Of a DNA stretch of 64,000 bases, positions 8,376 to 17,037 are shown one piece after another. Position 1 is the stretch's first letter. Every line of letters begins with the position of its first letter. This stretch comes from CAZEHS01 sp964424355 (lineage in GTDB: Bacteria > Bacillota > Clostridia > Peptostreptococcales > Acidaminobacteraceae). Both the position numbers and the translations under genes were made by a program. The notes under the pieces were generated by a model. That model had not been told where the DNA came from. It was given only the letters and a program-made list of their open reading frames with translations, and made no database searches. The stretch covers positions 62,001-126,000 of the forward strand of contig CAYRIO010000004.1 in NCBI GenBank assembly GCA_964424355.1, written 5' to 3'.

Positions 8376-9695
8376 GTGGAACCTATCAAAAACTTGGCTC
8401 ATGACCTCTTTCAAATCTACCTGCTTTACAGCAAAAAAAATCTTCTGAAAATAGATGCAGGTGCTCCGGAAGGCTTCAACCGATCACACTGTGAGGTCCT
8501 GCTTCTACTGGATGATCTGGGAGAATTGCCAATGTCCACGGTCGCCAGGATGCTTTCTTATTCGAAGGCCTATATCACCGCTATCGCAGATTTTCTTCAC
8601 GTCAAGGGCATGCTGAACCGGATTCCAGGTACTGAAGATCGCAGGATGATTTTTATTTCCTTGAGCGAATCCGGAAAGGCCTTCGTCGGTGCACACCGTG
8701 AAAAGGTAGAATCCGTTTTCGAAATCCGTCTGGACCCTCTCACCCCGGATGAAATGGAACAGCTCTCGGCTGCCGCTGCAGATACCCTCAGGATCCTGTC
8801 CCGCCTTCCGGATTCAGAGGATATCACCACTCCCCTCATCACGACAGAAAGGAGAAACGTTATGATCCAGCCTACCACGAAGTATTTTCCCGTGCTGATT
8901 GAAAATGAAGACACAATTCCGGAAGAATTTGTACAGGAAGTGAAACCGCTGCTTCAGAAAATCGCATTTCCTTACTGTGTTCATATTCCCGGGTATACCA
9001 GCAGCAACGTCAAGTATCCTGATTGGCTGATCCTGTTGGATCATGAAACTCTCCACGTTTTAAAGCATGTCAATGGTGAACGCTCTGCACAGCAATTGCC
9101 TCTGGCAAAAATATGTTATATGGAACGAGGCTGTATCCTGCTGAATTCCTGGCTGGAGATCACAGCAGCGGATTTTGGAAACCCAACCATGCGGATTGAG
9201 TTCAATACAACCCGAGAAGACTTAATGCAGCCCATCGTGGATCGGATTCGGGCAGTCTACAGCCCCATCGCCGCTGAAGTTGAAAAAAGCGATTCTGCCT
9301 TGAGCTTCCTGAAAAACGCAGATCTCCGATTCTATAATTATGCCATGGCAGCCCTTCAACCTGGCAACCATTACCGCTCTGTGGTTTTCCAGCCCGCCAT
9401 TGCAAAATCGGTTCTTCAGTTCTTCAAAAAAAGCCTCCTGGACGCTCACCTGACCCTTATCAATCAGAATGAGCTGGTAGATATCATCGAGGCCGGCCAC
9501 ACCGATGCCGCAGGCAATCGGAATATCGGCGCCATTTGGCGGTTCATCCCCCGAAAGTCGATCCTGACGCGCCAGCTCCATGATCACCGGGATCCTGAAA
9601 CCGTTGAATTAGCGTTAGAGCTCGAATCCGGCAAAAAATTCTCGTCAATCTACACGCCGGATCATCGGACTCCGCTTGAAGCATTTGTCCGTTAA
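8376..9695 (+). CDS. MarR-type regulator fused to a C-terminal PH-like/unknown domain
   Basis: A 439-residue protein from a GTG start behind TGGAGGAAAACG. Residues 1-135 are a MarR winged-helix domain, with a STVARMLSYSKAYITAIADFL recognition region and the wing GTEDRRMIFISLSESG. Residues 165-439 match no family I recognise. That part contains DWLILLDHETLHVLKHVNGE, which looks like a PH-like (bPH) strand pattern. An ATG at 8862, in frame and behind AAAGGAGAAACGTT, could start the C-terminal part on its own. MarR proteins are usually about 150 residues, so this fusion is unusual. Confidence 0.8.
   Translation: MEPIKNLAHDLFQIYLLYSKKNLLKIDAGAPEGFNRSHCEVLLLLDDLGELPMSTVARMLSYSKAYITAIADFLHVKGMLNRIPGTEDRRMIFISLSESGKAFVGAHREKVESVFEIRLDPLTPDEMEQLSAAAADTLRILSRLPDSEDITTPLITTERRNVMIQPTTKYFPVLIENEDTIPEEFVQEVKPLLQKIAFPYCVHIPGYTSSNVKYPDWLILLDHETLHVLKHVNGERSAQQLPLAKICYMERGCILLNSWLEITAADFGNPTMRIEFNTTREDLMQPIVDRIRAVYSPIAAEVEKSDSALSFLKNADLRFYNYAMAALQPGNHYRSVVFQPAIAKSVLQFFKKSLLDAHLTLINQNELVDIIEAGHTDAAGNRNIGAIWRFIPRKSILTRQLHDHRDPETVELALELESGKKFSSIYTPDHRTPLEAFVR
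8848..8864 (+). promoter_or_regulatory. Internal ribosome binding site and start codon
   Basis: AAAGGAGAAACGTT followed by ATG (8862) lies in frame inside the MarR fusion, exactly at the junction between the two domains. It would allow separate synthesis of a 277-residue C-terminal protein. Confidence 0.45.
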
Positions 9696-9730
9696 CACCC
9701 TTTTTGCAGGATAAAACCCTGTGTGTCCCA

Positions 9731-9898
9731 GAGGGTACTGAATAAGTGCTTTTTACACCTAAAGGGAGAGATTGCCGCGCTTTGCTCGCAAAGACAGACG
9801 CTAAACCAAGAATTTTGCATGGTTTGTCTGTCTTCGCGAGGAGTGAAATGACGCGGCGATCTCTCCCTTTTGCTTTAGTAATAGTTTTCAGTGCCCTC
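9731..9898. repeat. MITE-like palindromic repeat, copy 2
   Basis: A second copy of the palindrome at 4331, 168 bases long. Its outer ends are better kept than in copy 1: GAGGGTACTGAA on the left matches the complement of the right end CAGTGCCCTC. Inner arms are as in copy 1 (9760-9779 with 9852-9871). No clear target-site duplication is visible. It fills the space between the MarR fusion and the EamA gene and could also act as a terminator-like hairpin for both. Confidence 0.87.
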
Positions 9899-9939
9899 TC
9901 TATGCATCCGGGGGTTTTATTGGTTCCACACGGGCATTC

Positions 9940-10797
9940 TTAAGCTTTTCGAGACTGAAACGTGGAATAAAAGACGGTTCCAAGAATGATGAGTCCCCCG
10001 GAAAGTTCCCTGACTGTCGGGATCTCATGCAGCAGGAGTGCCGCGAATAGAATTCCGTATACGGGCTCCAGGCTTGAAATGATCCCGGCGCTCTGGGTTT
10101 TGACATGCCGCAGGCCATTGATGAACAGCGTATGTGAAATCCCGGTGAATACAATTCCCAGCAGCAGCAAGAGGGCGATATCCATGGGCTTGAAAACAGG
10201 CCGCTGAATGAACAGGACCGGCAGCAGCACCACGGTCGCTGTCAGCTGTTCATAGAATGCAATGACGGAACTGGCGTAGGACTTAACATATTTGCGGTTC
10301 ATCATGGAAAGCACGGCATATGTAAAGCCTGAAACCAAGCCCCACAAAGCGCCTTGAGTCATGCTGTTGCCCAGTTCAAAGGCCGGCATCACCAGGGCCA
10401 CCCCGCCGAAGGTAACCAGAGCCACCACGATATCCACCTGGCGGAGCTTTTCTTTAAAGAACCAGGGCTCCAAAAAGGTGACGAACACCGGGAAGGTCGA
10501 AAAGGTCAGCAGGCCGATGGCCACCGTAGACATCTGGATCGACATGAAAAAAGTGCTCCAGTGCACCGCCAAAATCGCCCCCATCAGGATCAGGTACAGA
10601 TAATCCTGCCGATTCTTCAGCCGAAAGTCCTGCTTGATCAGCATCATGACCGCTCCCAAGAACAGGCTGGCAAAAAACACCCGCCCCAGCACGATGATCA
10701 TGGGTGAAAGGGACAGCACCTTGCCGAATAATCCGGCCAGTCCAAACAGCAGGACTGCCCCGTGGATCTCAATCAAACTGCGATTCTTGATATTCAA
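9940..10797 (-). CDS. EamA/DMT-family transporter
   Basis: A 285-residue membrane protein with about ten helices in two EamA repeats of similar length, the second ending near SAGIISSLEPVYGILFAALLLHE, a typical DMT signature. Such proteins export amino acids or other small metabolites; the substrate is not readable here. A TTG start is proposed because GAGGAG lies seven bases ahead of it. It is the last gene of a leftward run with a bacilliredoxin and homocysteine methyltransferase (22- and 15-base gaps), hinting at a sulfur-amino-acid or thiol substrate. Confidence 0.88.
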   Translation of the reverse strand: MNIKNRSLIEIHGAVLLFGLAGLFGKVLSLSPMIIVLGRVFFASLFLGAVMMLIKQDFRLKNRQDYLYLILMGAILAVHWSTFFMSIQMSTVAIGLLTFSTFPVFVTFLEPWFFKEKLRQVDIVVALVTFGGVALVMPAFELGNSMTQGALWGLVSGFTYAVLSMMNRKYVKSYASSVIAFYEQLTATVVLLPVLFIQRPVFKPMDIALLLLLGIVFTGISHTLFINGLRHVKTQSAGIISSLEPVYGILFAALLLHEIPTVRELSGGLIILGTVFYSTFQSRKA

Positions 10798-10819
10798 AAT
10801 GCCACTCCTCAAGTTATGT

Positions 10820-11167
10820 CTATAGCGCGGCAGATCCTGCCAACGCATCCAGAATGCGCTCCTGGGTAATGGCACGGTGGGATGTCTGCCAGACTGAAGC
10901 GCCATTCAGAATCAGATGGAGCTGCGGGGATTCGTGAGGAATTCCCGTCTCCTGTGCAATTGCGTTTGAAACATTCCGGTTCTCAATCACCTTCACAAAA
11001 TAGCAGGGAAGGTCACTGCCCTCACAAAAACCCTGAAATTCCTCAAAGGCTCTGGAGCTGATGGGACAGCGGGTACTGTGCTTCAAAAGCAGGACCGGCC
11101 CCTGGGCGGAGGCTTCCACAGCCTGCTGCCATGCTGTCATCGTTGAAATCTCTCGTAATCTTTCCAT
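10820..11167 (-). CDS. ytxJ: Monothiol bacilliredoxin (YtxJ/BrxC family)
   Basis: A 115-residue thioredoxin-fold protein with a single active cysteine, Cys34, in KHSTRCPIS, the hallmark of the YtxJ/BrxC group. These proteins remove bacillithiol from mixed disulfides or act in bacillithiol redox relays. The start follows GGGGGAGG. The gene lies between mmuM (15-base gap) and an EamA transporter in one operon. Together with bshB2 at 3.2-3.9 kb it supports bacillithiol as the cell's thiol. Confidence 0.9.
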   Translation of the reverse strand: MERLREISTMTAWQQAVEASAQGPVLLLKHSTRCPISSRAFEEFQGFCEGSDLPCYFVKVIENRNVSNAIAQETGIPHESPQLHLILNGASVWQTSHRAITQERILDALAGSAAL

Positions 11168-11182
11168 ATGATCCTCCCCCAT

Positions 11183-12118
11183 TTACTTCCGTGCCCATGC
11201 CGCTACGGCTCTGATATCTTCCGGCGTTGTCCGGCAGCACCCGCCGATAAGGCGTGCACCCTTTTCATACCAGGTTCTGGCGCTTTCTCCATAGGAAAGT
11301 CCGGAGGAACAGCCATGCCATGTTTTGGTGTCCGCGTCGTAATGCTCCCCGGAATTGGGGTAGATGATGATGGGCTTTTCCGTCGCCTTTCGGATTTCAG
11401 CGATCAGGGAGCCTATGTGCTCTGGGGCGGTACAGTTCACCCCGATGGCGGCCACCTGTTCATGGCTGTTCAGCCATGCCGCGCAGTCTGCAATTTTCTC
11501 GCCGCTGTTGATGTGCTGCCCATCCTTGGCACTGAAGCTGATCCAGCCATAGGTTCCTGGGGTTTCCGCCAATAAGCGGGTGATCGCTTTCGCTTCCATC
11601 AGACAGGGGATTGTCTCACAGGCCAGGACATCCGGGCCGGCGCCAATCAAGGTCTGCATGCGTTTGCGATGAAACATCATCAGTTCTTCCTCGTTCAAGG
11701 CATAATCCCCACGATACTCGGATCCGTCTGCCAGATAGGCGCCATAAGGCCCAACAGATGCTGCCACCAGGGGTTTAGGCCGGTTCACACGGTTTTCGGC
11801 CTGTGCCCAGAAGGTATCCCGTGCCTCCGCCGCAATTTTGATGGAAAGCTGAATCAACTCGCCTGCTTTGTCTTCAGTCAGTCCCCGCTTCATGAAGCCT
11901 TCATAGGTTGCCTGATAGCTGGCAGTGATGGCGCAGTCCGCCCCCGCTTCAAAATAATCGGTATGCACCGCACCAATCACCTCGGGGTTCTCCATCAGGA
12001 TTTTAGCGGACCACAGGGGATCGTTCAAATCGCAGCCCCGGCGCTCCAATTCCGTAGAAAAGGCGCCGTCCAGGATCATGAGAGGGAAATTGTTCAAAAT
12101 ATCTTTGATGGGATTCAT
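11183..12118 (-). CDS. mmuM: Homocysteine S-methyltransferase
   Basis: Zinc enzyme of 311 residues that transfers a methyl group from S-methylmethionine (or related sulfonium donors) to homocysteine, giving methionine. The three zinc cysteines are visible: Cys229 in GVNCTAPEH and Cys294/Cys295 in GGCCRTTPEDI. The N-terminal LDGAFSTELERRG is typical for the MmuM/YbgG family, and the length is normal. It is in a leftward operon with bacilliredoxin and an EamA protein. An S-methylmethionine permease is not seen. Confidence 0.93.
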   Translation of the reverse strand: MNPIKDILNNFPLMILDGAFSTELERRGCDLNDPLWSAKILMENPEVIGAVHTDYFEAGADCAITASYQATYEGFMKRGLTEDKAGELIQLSIKIAAEARDTFWAQAENRVNRPKPLVAASVGPYGAYLADGSEYRGDYALNEEELMMFHRKRMQTLIGAGPDVLACETIPCLMEAKAITRLLAETPGTYGWISFSAKDGQHINSGEKIADCAAWLNSHEQVAAIGVNCTAPEHIGSLIAEIRKATEKPIIIYPNSGEHYDADTKTWHGCSSGLSYGESARTWYEKGARLIGGCCRTTPEDIRAVAAWARK

Positions 12119-12153
12119 TATAGTTCTCCTTTTATGGGAATTTCGTGTGCTTT

Positions 12154-12807
12154 TCAGTCCGTCTTTAAGCTTTCTATGCCAAAGGGCCTCCCATGGCCGG
12201 GATAGACGACCCGGACGCCGAGAGATTTCAACCCTTTGATATCCCTTTTCATTTGTTCCTTATCCCGACCGAACATGCCCAGACCAGGCTTTCTCATATT
12301 CGACACCAGATCCCCCGAAATAAGGTCCCCGTTGGGAAACAGCAACCCGATGCTGCCAAAGGTGTGCCCAGGAAATTCGATCAATCCGGCATCCAGTCCA
12401 TAGGCCCTCAGATCTGTATGGGAGTTCAGTACAATCTCTGGCTCGAAACCCTCCCAACTGCTTTTAATCCGGGTCAGGGTGAATATGCAGCCGATCGTTC
12501 GGGCCAGCAGGGAGGTCCCCTGAGGCACTTTCATGGATGCGGTCCGGACAAAATCGACTTCCTGTTCGTGGATTGCCACGGGAATCCCGTGTTCTCTTTG
12601 CAGCCAAGCTGCGTTCCCTGCGTGATCGTAATGCCCGTGAGTCAGGAGCAGCAGCCGGATCTCCGACAAGTCCGTTCCAACGGCCTGAAGGGCTCCAGCC
12701 AGTTCTGGCCCGGTTCCCGGCGTGCCTGAATCGACCAGGATAGGGCCGGTTTTTGTGTGCACAAGATAGCAATTCACCGGCCCCATGGAAATATATGTGA
12801 TGCTCAT
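12154..12807 (-). CDS. Metallo-beta-lactamase-fold hydrolase
   Basis: A 217-residue MBL-fold protein with the metal motif THGHYDH at residues 56-62, further ligands in FPGHTFGS and SGDLV, and the terminal YPGHGRP. The layout fits glyoxalase II-like or general MBL hydrolases. It lies 35 bases upstream of mmuM on the same strand. The substrate is unknown; a thioester or glyoxalase-type role would fit the thiol-related neighbours but is inferred. Confidence 0.88.
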   Translation of the reverse strand: MSITYISMGPVNCYLVHTKTGPILVDSGTPGTGPELAGALQAVGTDLSEIRLLLLTHGHYDHAGNAAWLQREHGIPVAIHEQEVDFVRTASMKVPQGTSLLARTIGCIFTLTRIKSSWEGFEPEIVLNSHTDLRAYGLDAGLIEFPGHTFGSIGLLFPNGDLISGDLVSNMRKPGLGMFGRDKEQMKRDIKGLKSLGVRVVYPGHGRPFGIESLKTD

Positions 12808-12853
12808 AGCAGATCCCCTTTCAATGTTTATTGGCTGCCTCCGAATCAGATGC

Positions 12854-13717
12854 TCAGAAGGTAAGTACCGTTCCTACGCCGATTTCCTGCTGGCACAGTT
12901 CTCGAGCCAGGGCCGCCCGTGCTTCAAAACCGGTGCAGTGTCCCGCATGCAGCGCGGTTACGCCCGCCTGCTGAAAAAAGGCAATGGTTGCATCCAAGCG
13001 CTCTGGATCCGGCTTCAACAGATGGAAGCCGCCGATAACCGCTGCAACCCTTTTTTCTCCCGTCACATGCTGGGCATGGGTAACGATATTGCAGATTCCC
13101 GCATGGGAGCACCCGGTGATGATCACCAACCCCTCCCCGCTGCAGTAAGCCAGTGCAGTGTCATCCGCCAGCAAATCCGGTTGCCAGCAGCCATCAGTAC
13201 ACGCTTCTCCGATGGAATGCTCCGGTTCAAAGGAATGCACCCGGGGGATTTCACCCAGCCAGATCAGCTTCTCTGTCAGGCGCTGTGCCTCTTTTCCCAA
13301 TTGAAGACCCATATGGCGACCCAAGGTCTCCGCTGAAAGCTGAGTGCCGATATCCAAATCCGCCACCCTCTTGGGCAGGAGTGCCCCTGGATGGGCAATC
13401 AGGATCGGCCGATGCTGCTGATGAAGTTCCGTCTGCCGCTCCGTCATACTTCTGACCAGGGCTGCAAGACCCCAGCTATGGTCGTTATGGCCGTGGCTCA
13501 GCACAACAAAATCAGCCTGGGTGGGCTCAATGCCCATTTTTCTTCCGTTTTCAAGAAACAGCTCTGAATAGCCGGTATCGAAGAGGATTTTCATCCCCTC
13601 TGTTTCCACCCAGTAAGAGACTCCCGGTTCCCCTCGATAGTAGCGGTCAATCAGGGTCTGATTGTCTATCAGGACTGTCAGTTTCATACTTTGAACCTTT
13701 TCAATTCCACTATTCAT
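12854..13717 (-). CDS. MBL-fold protein, dihydropterin/RFA-P-synthase-like group
   Basis: A 287-residue metallo-beta-lactamase-fold protein with LFDTGYSELFLENGRKMGI, the metal motif SHGHNDH, and GCSHAGICNIV. This combination is typical of the group annotated as 7,8-dihydropterin-6-methyl-4-(beta-D-ribofuranosyl)aminobenzene-5'-phosphate synthase-like. The true activity of bacterial members is generally unproven. The start ATG follows GGGAGGTTCTG. It is the first gene of the five-gene leftward run ending at 9940. Confidence 0.87.
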   Translation of the reverse strand: MNSGIEKVQSMKLTVLIDNQTLIDRYYRGEPGVSYWVETEGMKILFDTGYSELFLENGRKMGIEPTQADFVVLSHGHNDHSWGLAALVRSMTERQTELHQQHRPILIAHPGALLPKRVADLDIGTQLSAETLGRHMGLQLGKEAQRLTEKLIWLGEIPRVHSFEPEHSIGEACTDGCWQPDLLADDTALAYCSGEGLVIITGCSHAGICNIVTHAQHVTGEKRVAAVIGGFHLLKPDPERLDATIAFFQQAGVTALHAGHCTGFEARAALARELCQQEIGVGTVLTF

Positions 13718-13805
13718 CAGAACCTCCCATCCGTTGAACAAAGTGAGTGCCATAAAAGCAAGGAGCTGAATGTATAACCGTAAATAAGGCCTTAATAAAT
13801 AACAG

Positions 13806-13834
13806 TTGCTATCATTTCGGTTTTGATGTAAAAT
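13806..13834 (+). promoter_or_regulatory. Promoter for the cold-shock gene
   Basis: TTGCTA, 17-base spacer, TAAAAT. It leaves an untranslated leader of about 140 bases before the csp start. Long leaders of this kind are typical of cold-shock genes, whose mRNA folding responds to temperature. Confidence 0.65.
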
Positions 13835-13978
13835 AAGGTAGTATTTGATTATGCGAAATAAAATCAGCTTTAAAATTTAAACCGGAATGACGCTCTTTCA
13901 AAATCATACCTATTCTAAATTTTTAGGTGACTTAATTTGCAAATGATCAAAGAAAATAAAAATTTGGAGGTATTGATT

Positions 13979-14176
13979 ATGAACGGTACAGTAAAATGGT
14001 TCAACCCAGAAAAAGGCTTTGGTTTCATCACTTCAGAAGATGGCACAGATGTGTTTGCTCACTTCTCACAAATCCAAAAGGATGGCTTCAAAACTTTGGA
14101 TGAAGGCGAAAGAGTATCTTTCGACGTAACACAGGGCGCTAAAGGCCCACAAGCTGAGAATATCGTAACTCTGTAA
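13979..14176 (+). CDS. csp: Cold-shock protein, CspA family
   Basis: A 65-residue single cold-shock domain. It has NGTVKWFNPEKGFGFI with RNP1 (KGFGFI) and RNP2 (DVFAHF), an OB-fold RNA/ssDNA chaperone of standard length. The start follows TTGGAGGTATTGATT. The AT-rich leader and its own terminator make it a single-gene unit. Confidence 0.96.
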   Translation: MNGTVKWFNPEKGFGFITSEDGTDVFAHFSQIQKDGFKTLDEGERVSFDVTQGAKGPQAENIVTL

Positions 14177-14191
14177 TTCAAAGCAAACTAT

Positions 14192-14232
14192 CAGGACATG
14201 GAGATCACTCTTCATGTCCTTTTATTTTTTTG
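14192..14232 (+). terminator. Terminator after csp
   Basis: Stem GGACATG / CATGTCC (14194-14200 with 14213-14219), followed by TTTTATTTTTTTG. Confidence 0.85.
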
Positions 14233-14261
14233 CGTTGAGTCAATTATAGCATGTTCCACTC

Positions 14262-14954
14262 TCACCGCAGCAGTTTTAATAGCAGGGGCATCAGGAGCGT
14301 GGTGATCAGACCGGTCAGCCCGATGGCCACACTGCTGATGCTGCCCTCCGTCTCTCCGTAGGCAAATGCCCGGGCAGTACCCAGGGCATGGGAGGCGGAA
14401 CCGAGCCCCGTCCCCCGGGCAACCGGATGGGTGATCCGGAGCAGGGAAAAGACAAAGGGTGCTGCCAAAACGCCGGTGATGCCGGTGATGATGACAAAGG
14501 CAACGGTCAGGGGCGGATTGCCGCCGATCACGGAACTGATGGCCGCCGCGATGGGATTGGTCAGGGATTTGGGCATCAGGGATAAAAACAGGACCTCATC
14601 AAACCCGAAGAGCCGGGTGAACAGCGTGACGGACAGTGCGGAGGTCAGGACACTGACTGTGATTCCCAGGGTCAGGGCCATGAAATGCTTGCGGATGCGT
14701 TCCCGCTGACGGTAAAGCGGCAGTGCCAGGGAAACGGTCAGGGGCCCCAGGAAAAAGCTGATGATCCCGCCGCCGAGGTCATAGGCTTCATAGGGAACGT
14801 GCAGTGCCACCAGAAAAAACCCAATCAGCCCTGAGGCCACAATAATGGGATTGAGCAATGGCGATTGCCAGCGGCCCTGGATGCGAACGCAGATGTCGTA
14901 GGCAAACACTGTCAGGATCAGGCCGAACATCGGGGATGAAAGGATATGCGTCAT
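14262..14954 (-). CDS. lrgB: LrgB-family membrane protein
   Basis: A 230-residue protein with about six or seven membrane helices. It has the LrgB/CidB signatures FLGPLTVSLALPLY, SLMPKSLTNPIAAAIS and GLGSASHALGTARA. The family works with LrgA in control of murein hydrolase activity, pyruvate uptake or plastid-type glycolate transport, depending on species. Its ATG overlaps the lrgA stop by four bases, so the pair is translationally coupled. Confidence 0.92.
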   Translation of the reverse strand: MTHILSSPMFGLILTVFAYDICVRIQGRWQSPLLNPIIVASGLIGFFLVALHVPYEAYDLGGGIISFFLGPLTVSLALPLYRQRERIRKHFMALTLGITVSVLTSALSVTLFTRLFGFDEVLFLSLMPKSLTNPIAAAISSVIGGNPPLTVAFVIITGITGVLAAPFVFSLLRITHPVARGTGLGSASHALGTARAFAYGETEGSISSVAIGLTGLITTLLMPLLLKLLR

Positions 14955-15313
14955 TTTTTCACCCCCATCCGCTGGATAACGGTCTGAACTGTCAGAGAGG
15001 CGGCAGCCATGGTGATTACCGTACACAGGATCGATGTGATGGTCAGCTGCACCATGACGATCCCCGAGAGTCCGGTCACGGTCATCAGCCCCACCACCAC
15101 CGGCACGAAAAAGAACCCGATATTGTTCAGGAAGAATTCTGAGCAGTCCTTAATGGATTCCTCGCGAACCACCCCTGTGAGGAGTGCAATGAAAAGCAAC
15201 AGCATGCCCAATACGGTTCCGGGAAAACGGATCACGGGCTCCAGCAGCTGCCCGGCAAGCTCCCCCACCGCCCAGAACAAGAGCAGCACTGTCAATTGAT
15301 TGATGTGTTTCAT
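14951..15313 (-). CDS. lrgA: LrgA/CidA-family holin-like protein
   Basis: A 120-residue protein with four predicted membrane helices and the LrgA motif FPGTVLGMLLLF. It has the holin-like architecture of the CidA/LrgA family. The start ATG follows TTTGGAGGG. The gene is followed directly by lrgB. No LytSR-type regulator is adjacent, which is unlike many staphylococcal and bacillar loci. Confidence 0.92.
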   Translation of the reverse strand: MKHINQLTVLLLFWAVGELAGQLLEPVIRFPGTVLGMLLLFIALLTGVVREESIKDCSEFFLNNIGFFFVPVVVGLMTVTGLSGIVMVQLTITSILCTVITMAAASLTVQTVIQRMGVKK

Positions 15314-15327
15314 GAAACCCTCCAAAT

Positions 15328-15354
15328 GCTGAGGGAGCCCACAGGCTCCCCTCT
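15328..15354 (-). terminator. Hairpin between the DEAD-box gene and lrgA
   Basis: GAGGGAGCC / GGCTCCCCTC stem with a short loop, in the 80-base gap after the helicase stop and just ahead of the lrgA ribosome binding site. It has a weak T tract, so it may be a weak terminator or a leader hairpin. Confidence 0.5.
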
Positions 15355-15394
15355 CATCGCTCATGTGTAATGGTTCTGATCATCAGGAATCGGG

Positions 15395-16957
15395 TTATCC
15401 TCTTCCCAAGATGCGCTGCATCACCCGCTGCAGGAACGGTTTTTTATCGGGCGCTTTCTCCTGAACCGGTGCTTTCATCGGGATGGGTTTGTCAACCACC
15501 GCTGCGGCAACGGGTCGTGGCTGCGCAGGCTCTGCAGGTTTACCGGCATCAGGCCGATGCTGGGGCCTGGGCTTGCCACCGCCCTGATAGGGTTTTCTGG
15601 GAGACGGTCTCTTCTCCGGTTCCTTTGCGACGACCTCGGATGCAGCCGGTGCCGCAGGTTTCGGATTCCGCTTGTATGGCTTCTTTTCGCCTTGATAGGG
15701 CTTCTTCTCACTGGGTGCTCCGCCGCGGTGAGCAGGGGCTCTTTTTGCCATGTCGGCGGCAGGGCGCTCTGACTGCGGATGCAGCTTCGCCTGGGCCCAT
15801 TTTTCAGCCGCACTGGCTTTCGCCGCCTGAACAGCAGCTTCTGTAGGCAAATCCTCTTCTGTGATCATGGCACCGATGTGCTCCTCGATCTCGTACAGGC
15901 TCATGATATCCTCGGTGGTCACCAGGGTGATGGCTCGCCCGCCATTCCCCGCTCTGCCGGTACGGCCGATCCGGTGCACATAGCTGTCCTTCTCGTTGGG
16001 GACATCATAATTGATTACCAGGGACAGATCATCGACATGGAGCCCCCGGGCGGCAACATCGGTGGCTACGAGGAAATGGAATTCCCGGTTCTTGAACTGC
16101 TGAATGGTCTTGAGCCGCTTGCTCTGGTGAATATCCCCGTGGAGTGCCTGACAGGCATATCCCTTGCGGGCCAGGTACTCCTGGACCCTATCCACGGCAA
16201 TCCGGGTGTTGCAGAAAATCATGCAGCTGTCCGGCTGTTCCACCGTCAGCACCCGGTGCAGCTGGGTGCGTTTTTCGTGGATATCCACCCGGTAGTAGAG
16301 CTGACGGATGGTATCCACGGTCTTGGTATCCGATTCGATTTCAATGGTCACAGGATTCTTCATGTATTCCCGGCAGATCCGCTGCACTTCGGTGGGCATG
16401 GTGGCGGAAAACAGGAGGGTCACACGGTTCTTGGGCAGGGTTTTGACAATCCGGACCACCTGATCGATAAACCCCATGTCCAGCATCCTGTCGGCCTCGT
16501 CCAGCACCAGGAACTTCACATGTTTGGTCGTTAGATTCCCCTGGCGAATGTGATCGAAAACCCGGCCTGGGGTGCCGGTCACAATGGATACCCCTTTGTT
16601 GAGGGCGGTGATCTCCACGTTCATGCTGTGCTGGCCATACACCACCGTGGTTTTGAAGGGCATGTGCCTGGAGAGCAGTCGGAGGTCGCTGTCCACTTGG
16701 ACCGCCAACTCCCGGGTGGGAGTAAGGATTAATCCTTGGGGGCCCTCCGCCTCCGGATCGATGGTCTGCAGCATGGGAATGCCAAAGGCCGCCGTCTTAC
16801 CGCTGCCGGTTTTAGATCGGACAATCAGATCGGATTTGTTCATGACATACGGAATTGCTTGGCTCTGTACTTCGGTCGGTGACTCAAAGCCCATCTCTTC
16901 TATGGCTTTTAAGATGGGTGCCGCAACACCCAGATCCTGAAAACGAGTATCCATCAT
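15395..16957 (-). CDS. DEAD-box RNA helicase, CshA-like
   Basis: A 520-residue ATP-dependent RNA helicase. It has a Q motif (FQDLGVAAPILKAIEEMGFESPT), Walker A SKTGSGKT (48-55), DEAD box (LVLDEADRMLD), SAT motif, and motif VI HRIGRTGRAG. The core ends near 380. A tail of about 140 residues follows, rich in Pro, Lys and Arg, of the RNA-binding kind seen in CshA/DeaD proteins. Likely roles are RNA decay and ribosome assembly. It lies 80 bases after cydC. Confidence 0.93.
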   Translation of the reverse strand: MMDTRFQDLGVAAPILKAIEEMGFESPTEVQSQAIPYVMNKSDLIVRSKTGSGKTAAFGIPMLQTIDPEAEGPQGLILTPTRELAVQVDSDLRLLSRHMPFKTTVVYGQHSMNVEITALNKGVSIVTGTPGRVFDHIRQGNLTTKHVKFLVLDEADRMLDMGFIDQVVRIVKTLPKNRVTLLFSATMPTEVQRICREYMKNPVTIEIESDTKTVDTIRQLYYRVDIHEKRTQLHRVLTVEQPDSCMIFCNTRIAVDRVQEYLARKGYACQALHGDIHQSKRLKTIQQFKNREFHFLVATDVAARGLHVDDLSLVINYDVPNEKDSYVHRIGRTGRAGNGGRAITLVTTEDIMSLYEIEEHIGAMITEEDLPTEAAVQAAKASAAEKWAQAKLHPQSERPAADMAKRAPAHRGGAPSEKKPYQGEKKPYKRNPKPAAPAASEVVAKEPEKRPSPRKPYQGGGKPRPQHRPDAGKPAEPAQPRPVAAAVVDKPIPMKAPVQEKAPDKKPFLQRVMQRILGRG

Positions 16958-17037
16958 TGCCTTCTTTCATTAGTGTGAGTTGCTACCATTGTACCATTTA
17001 CCCGCCATTCGTAAAACCCCGCCCCTTCACCGCCTGA

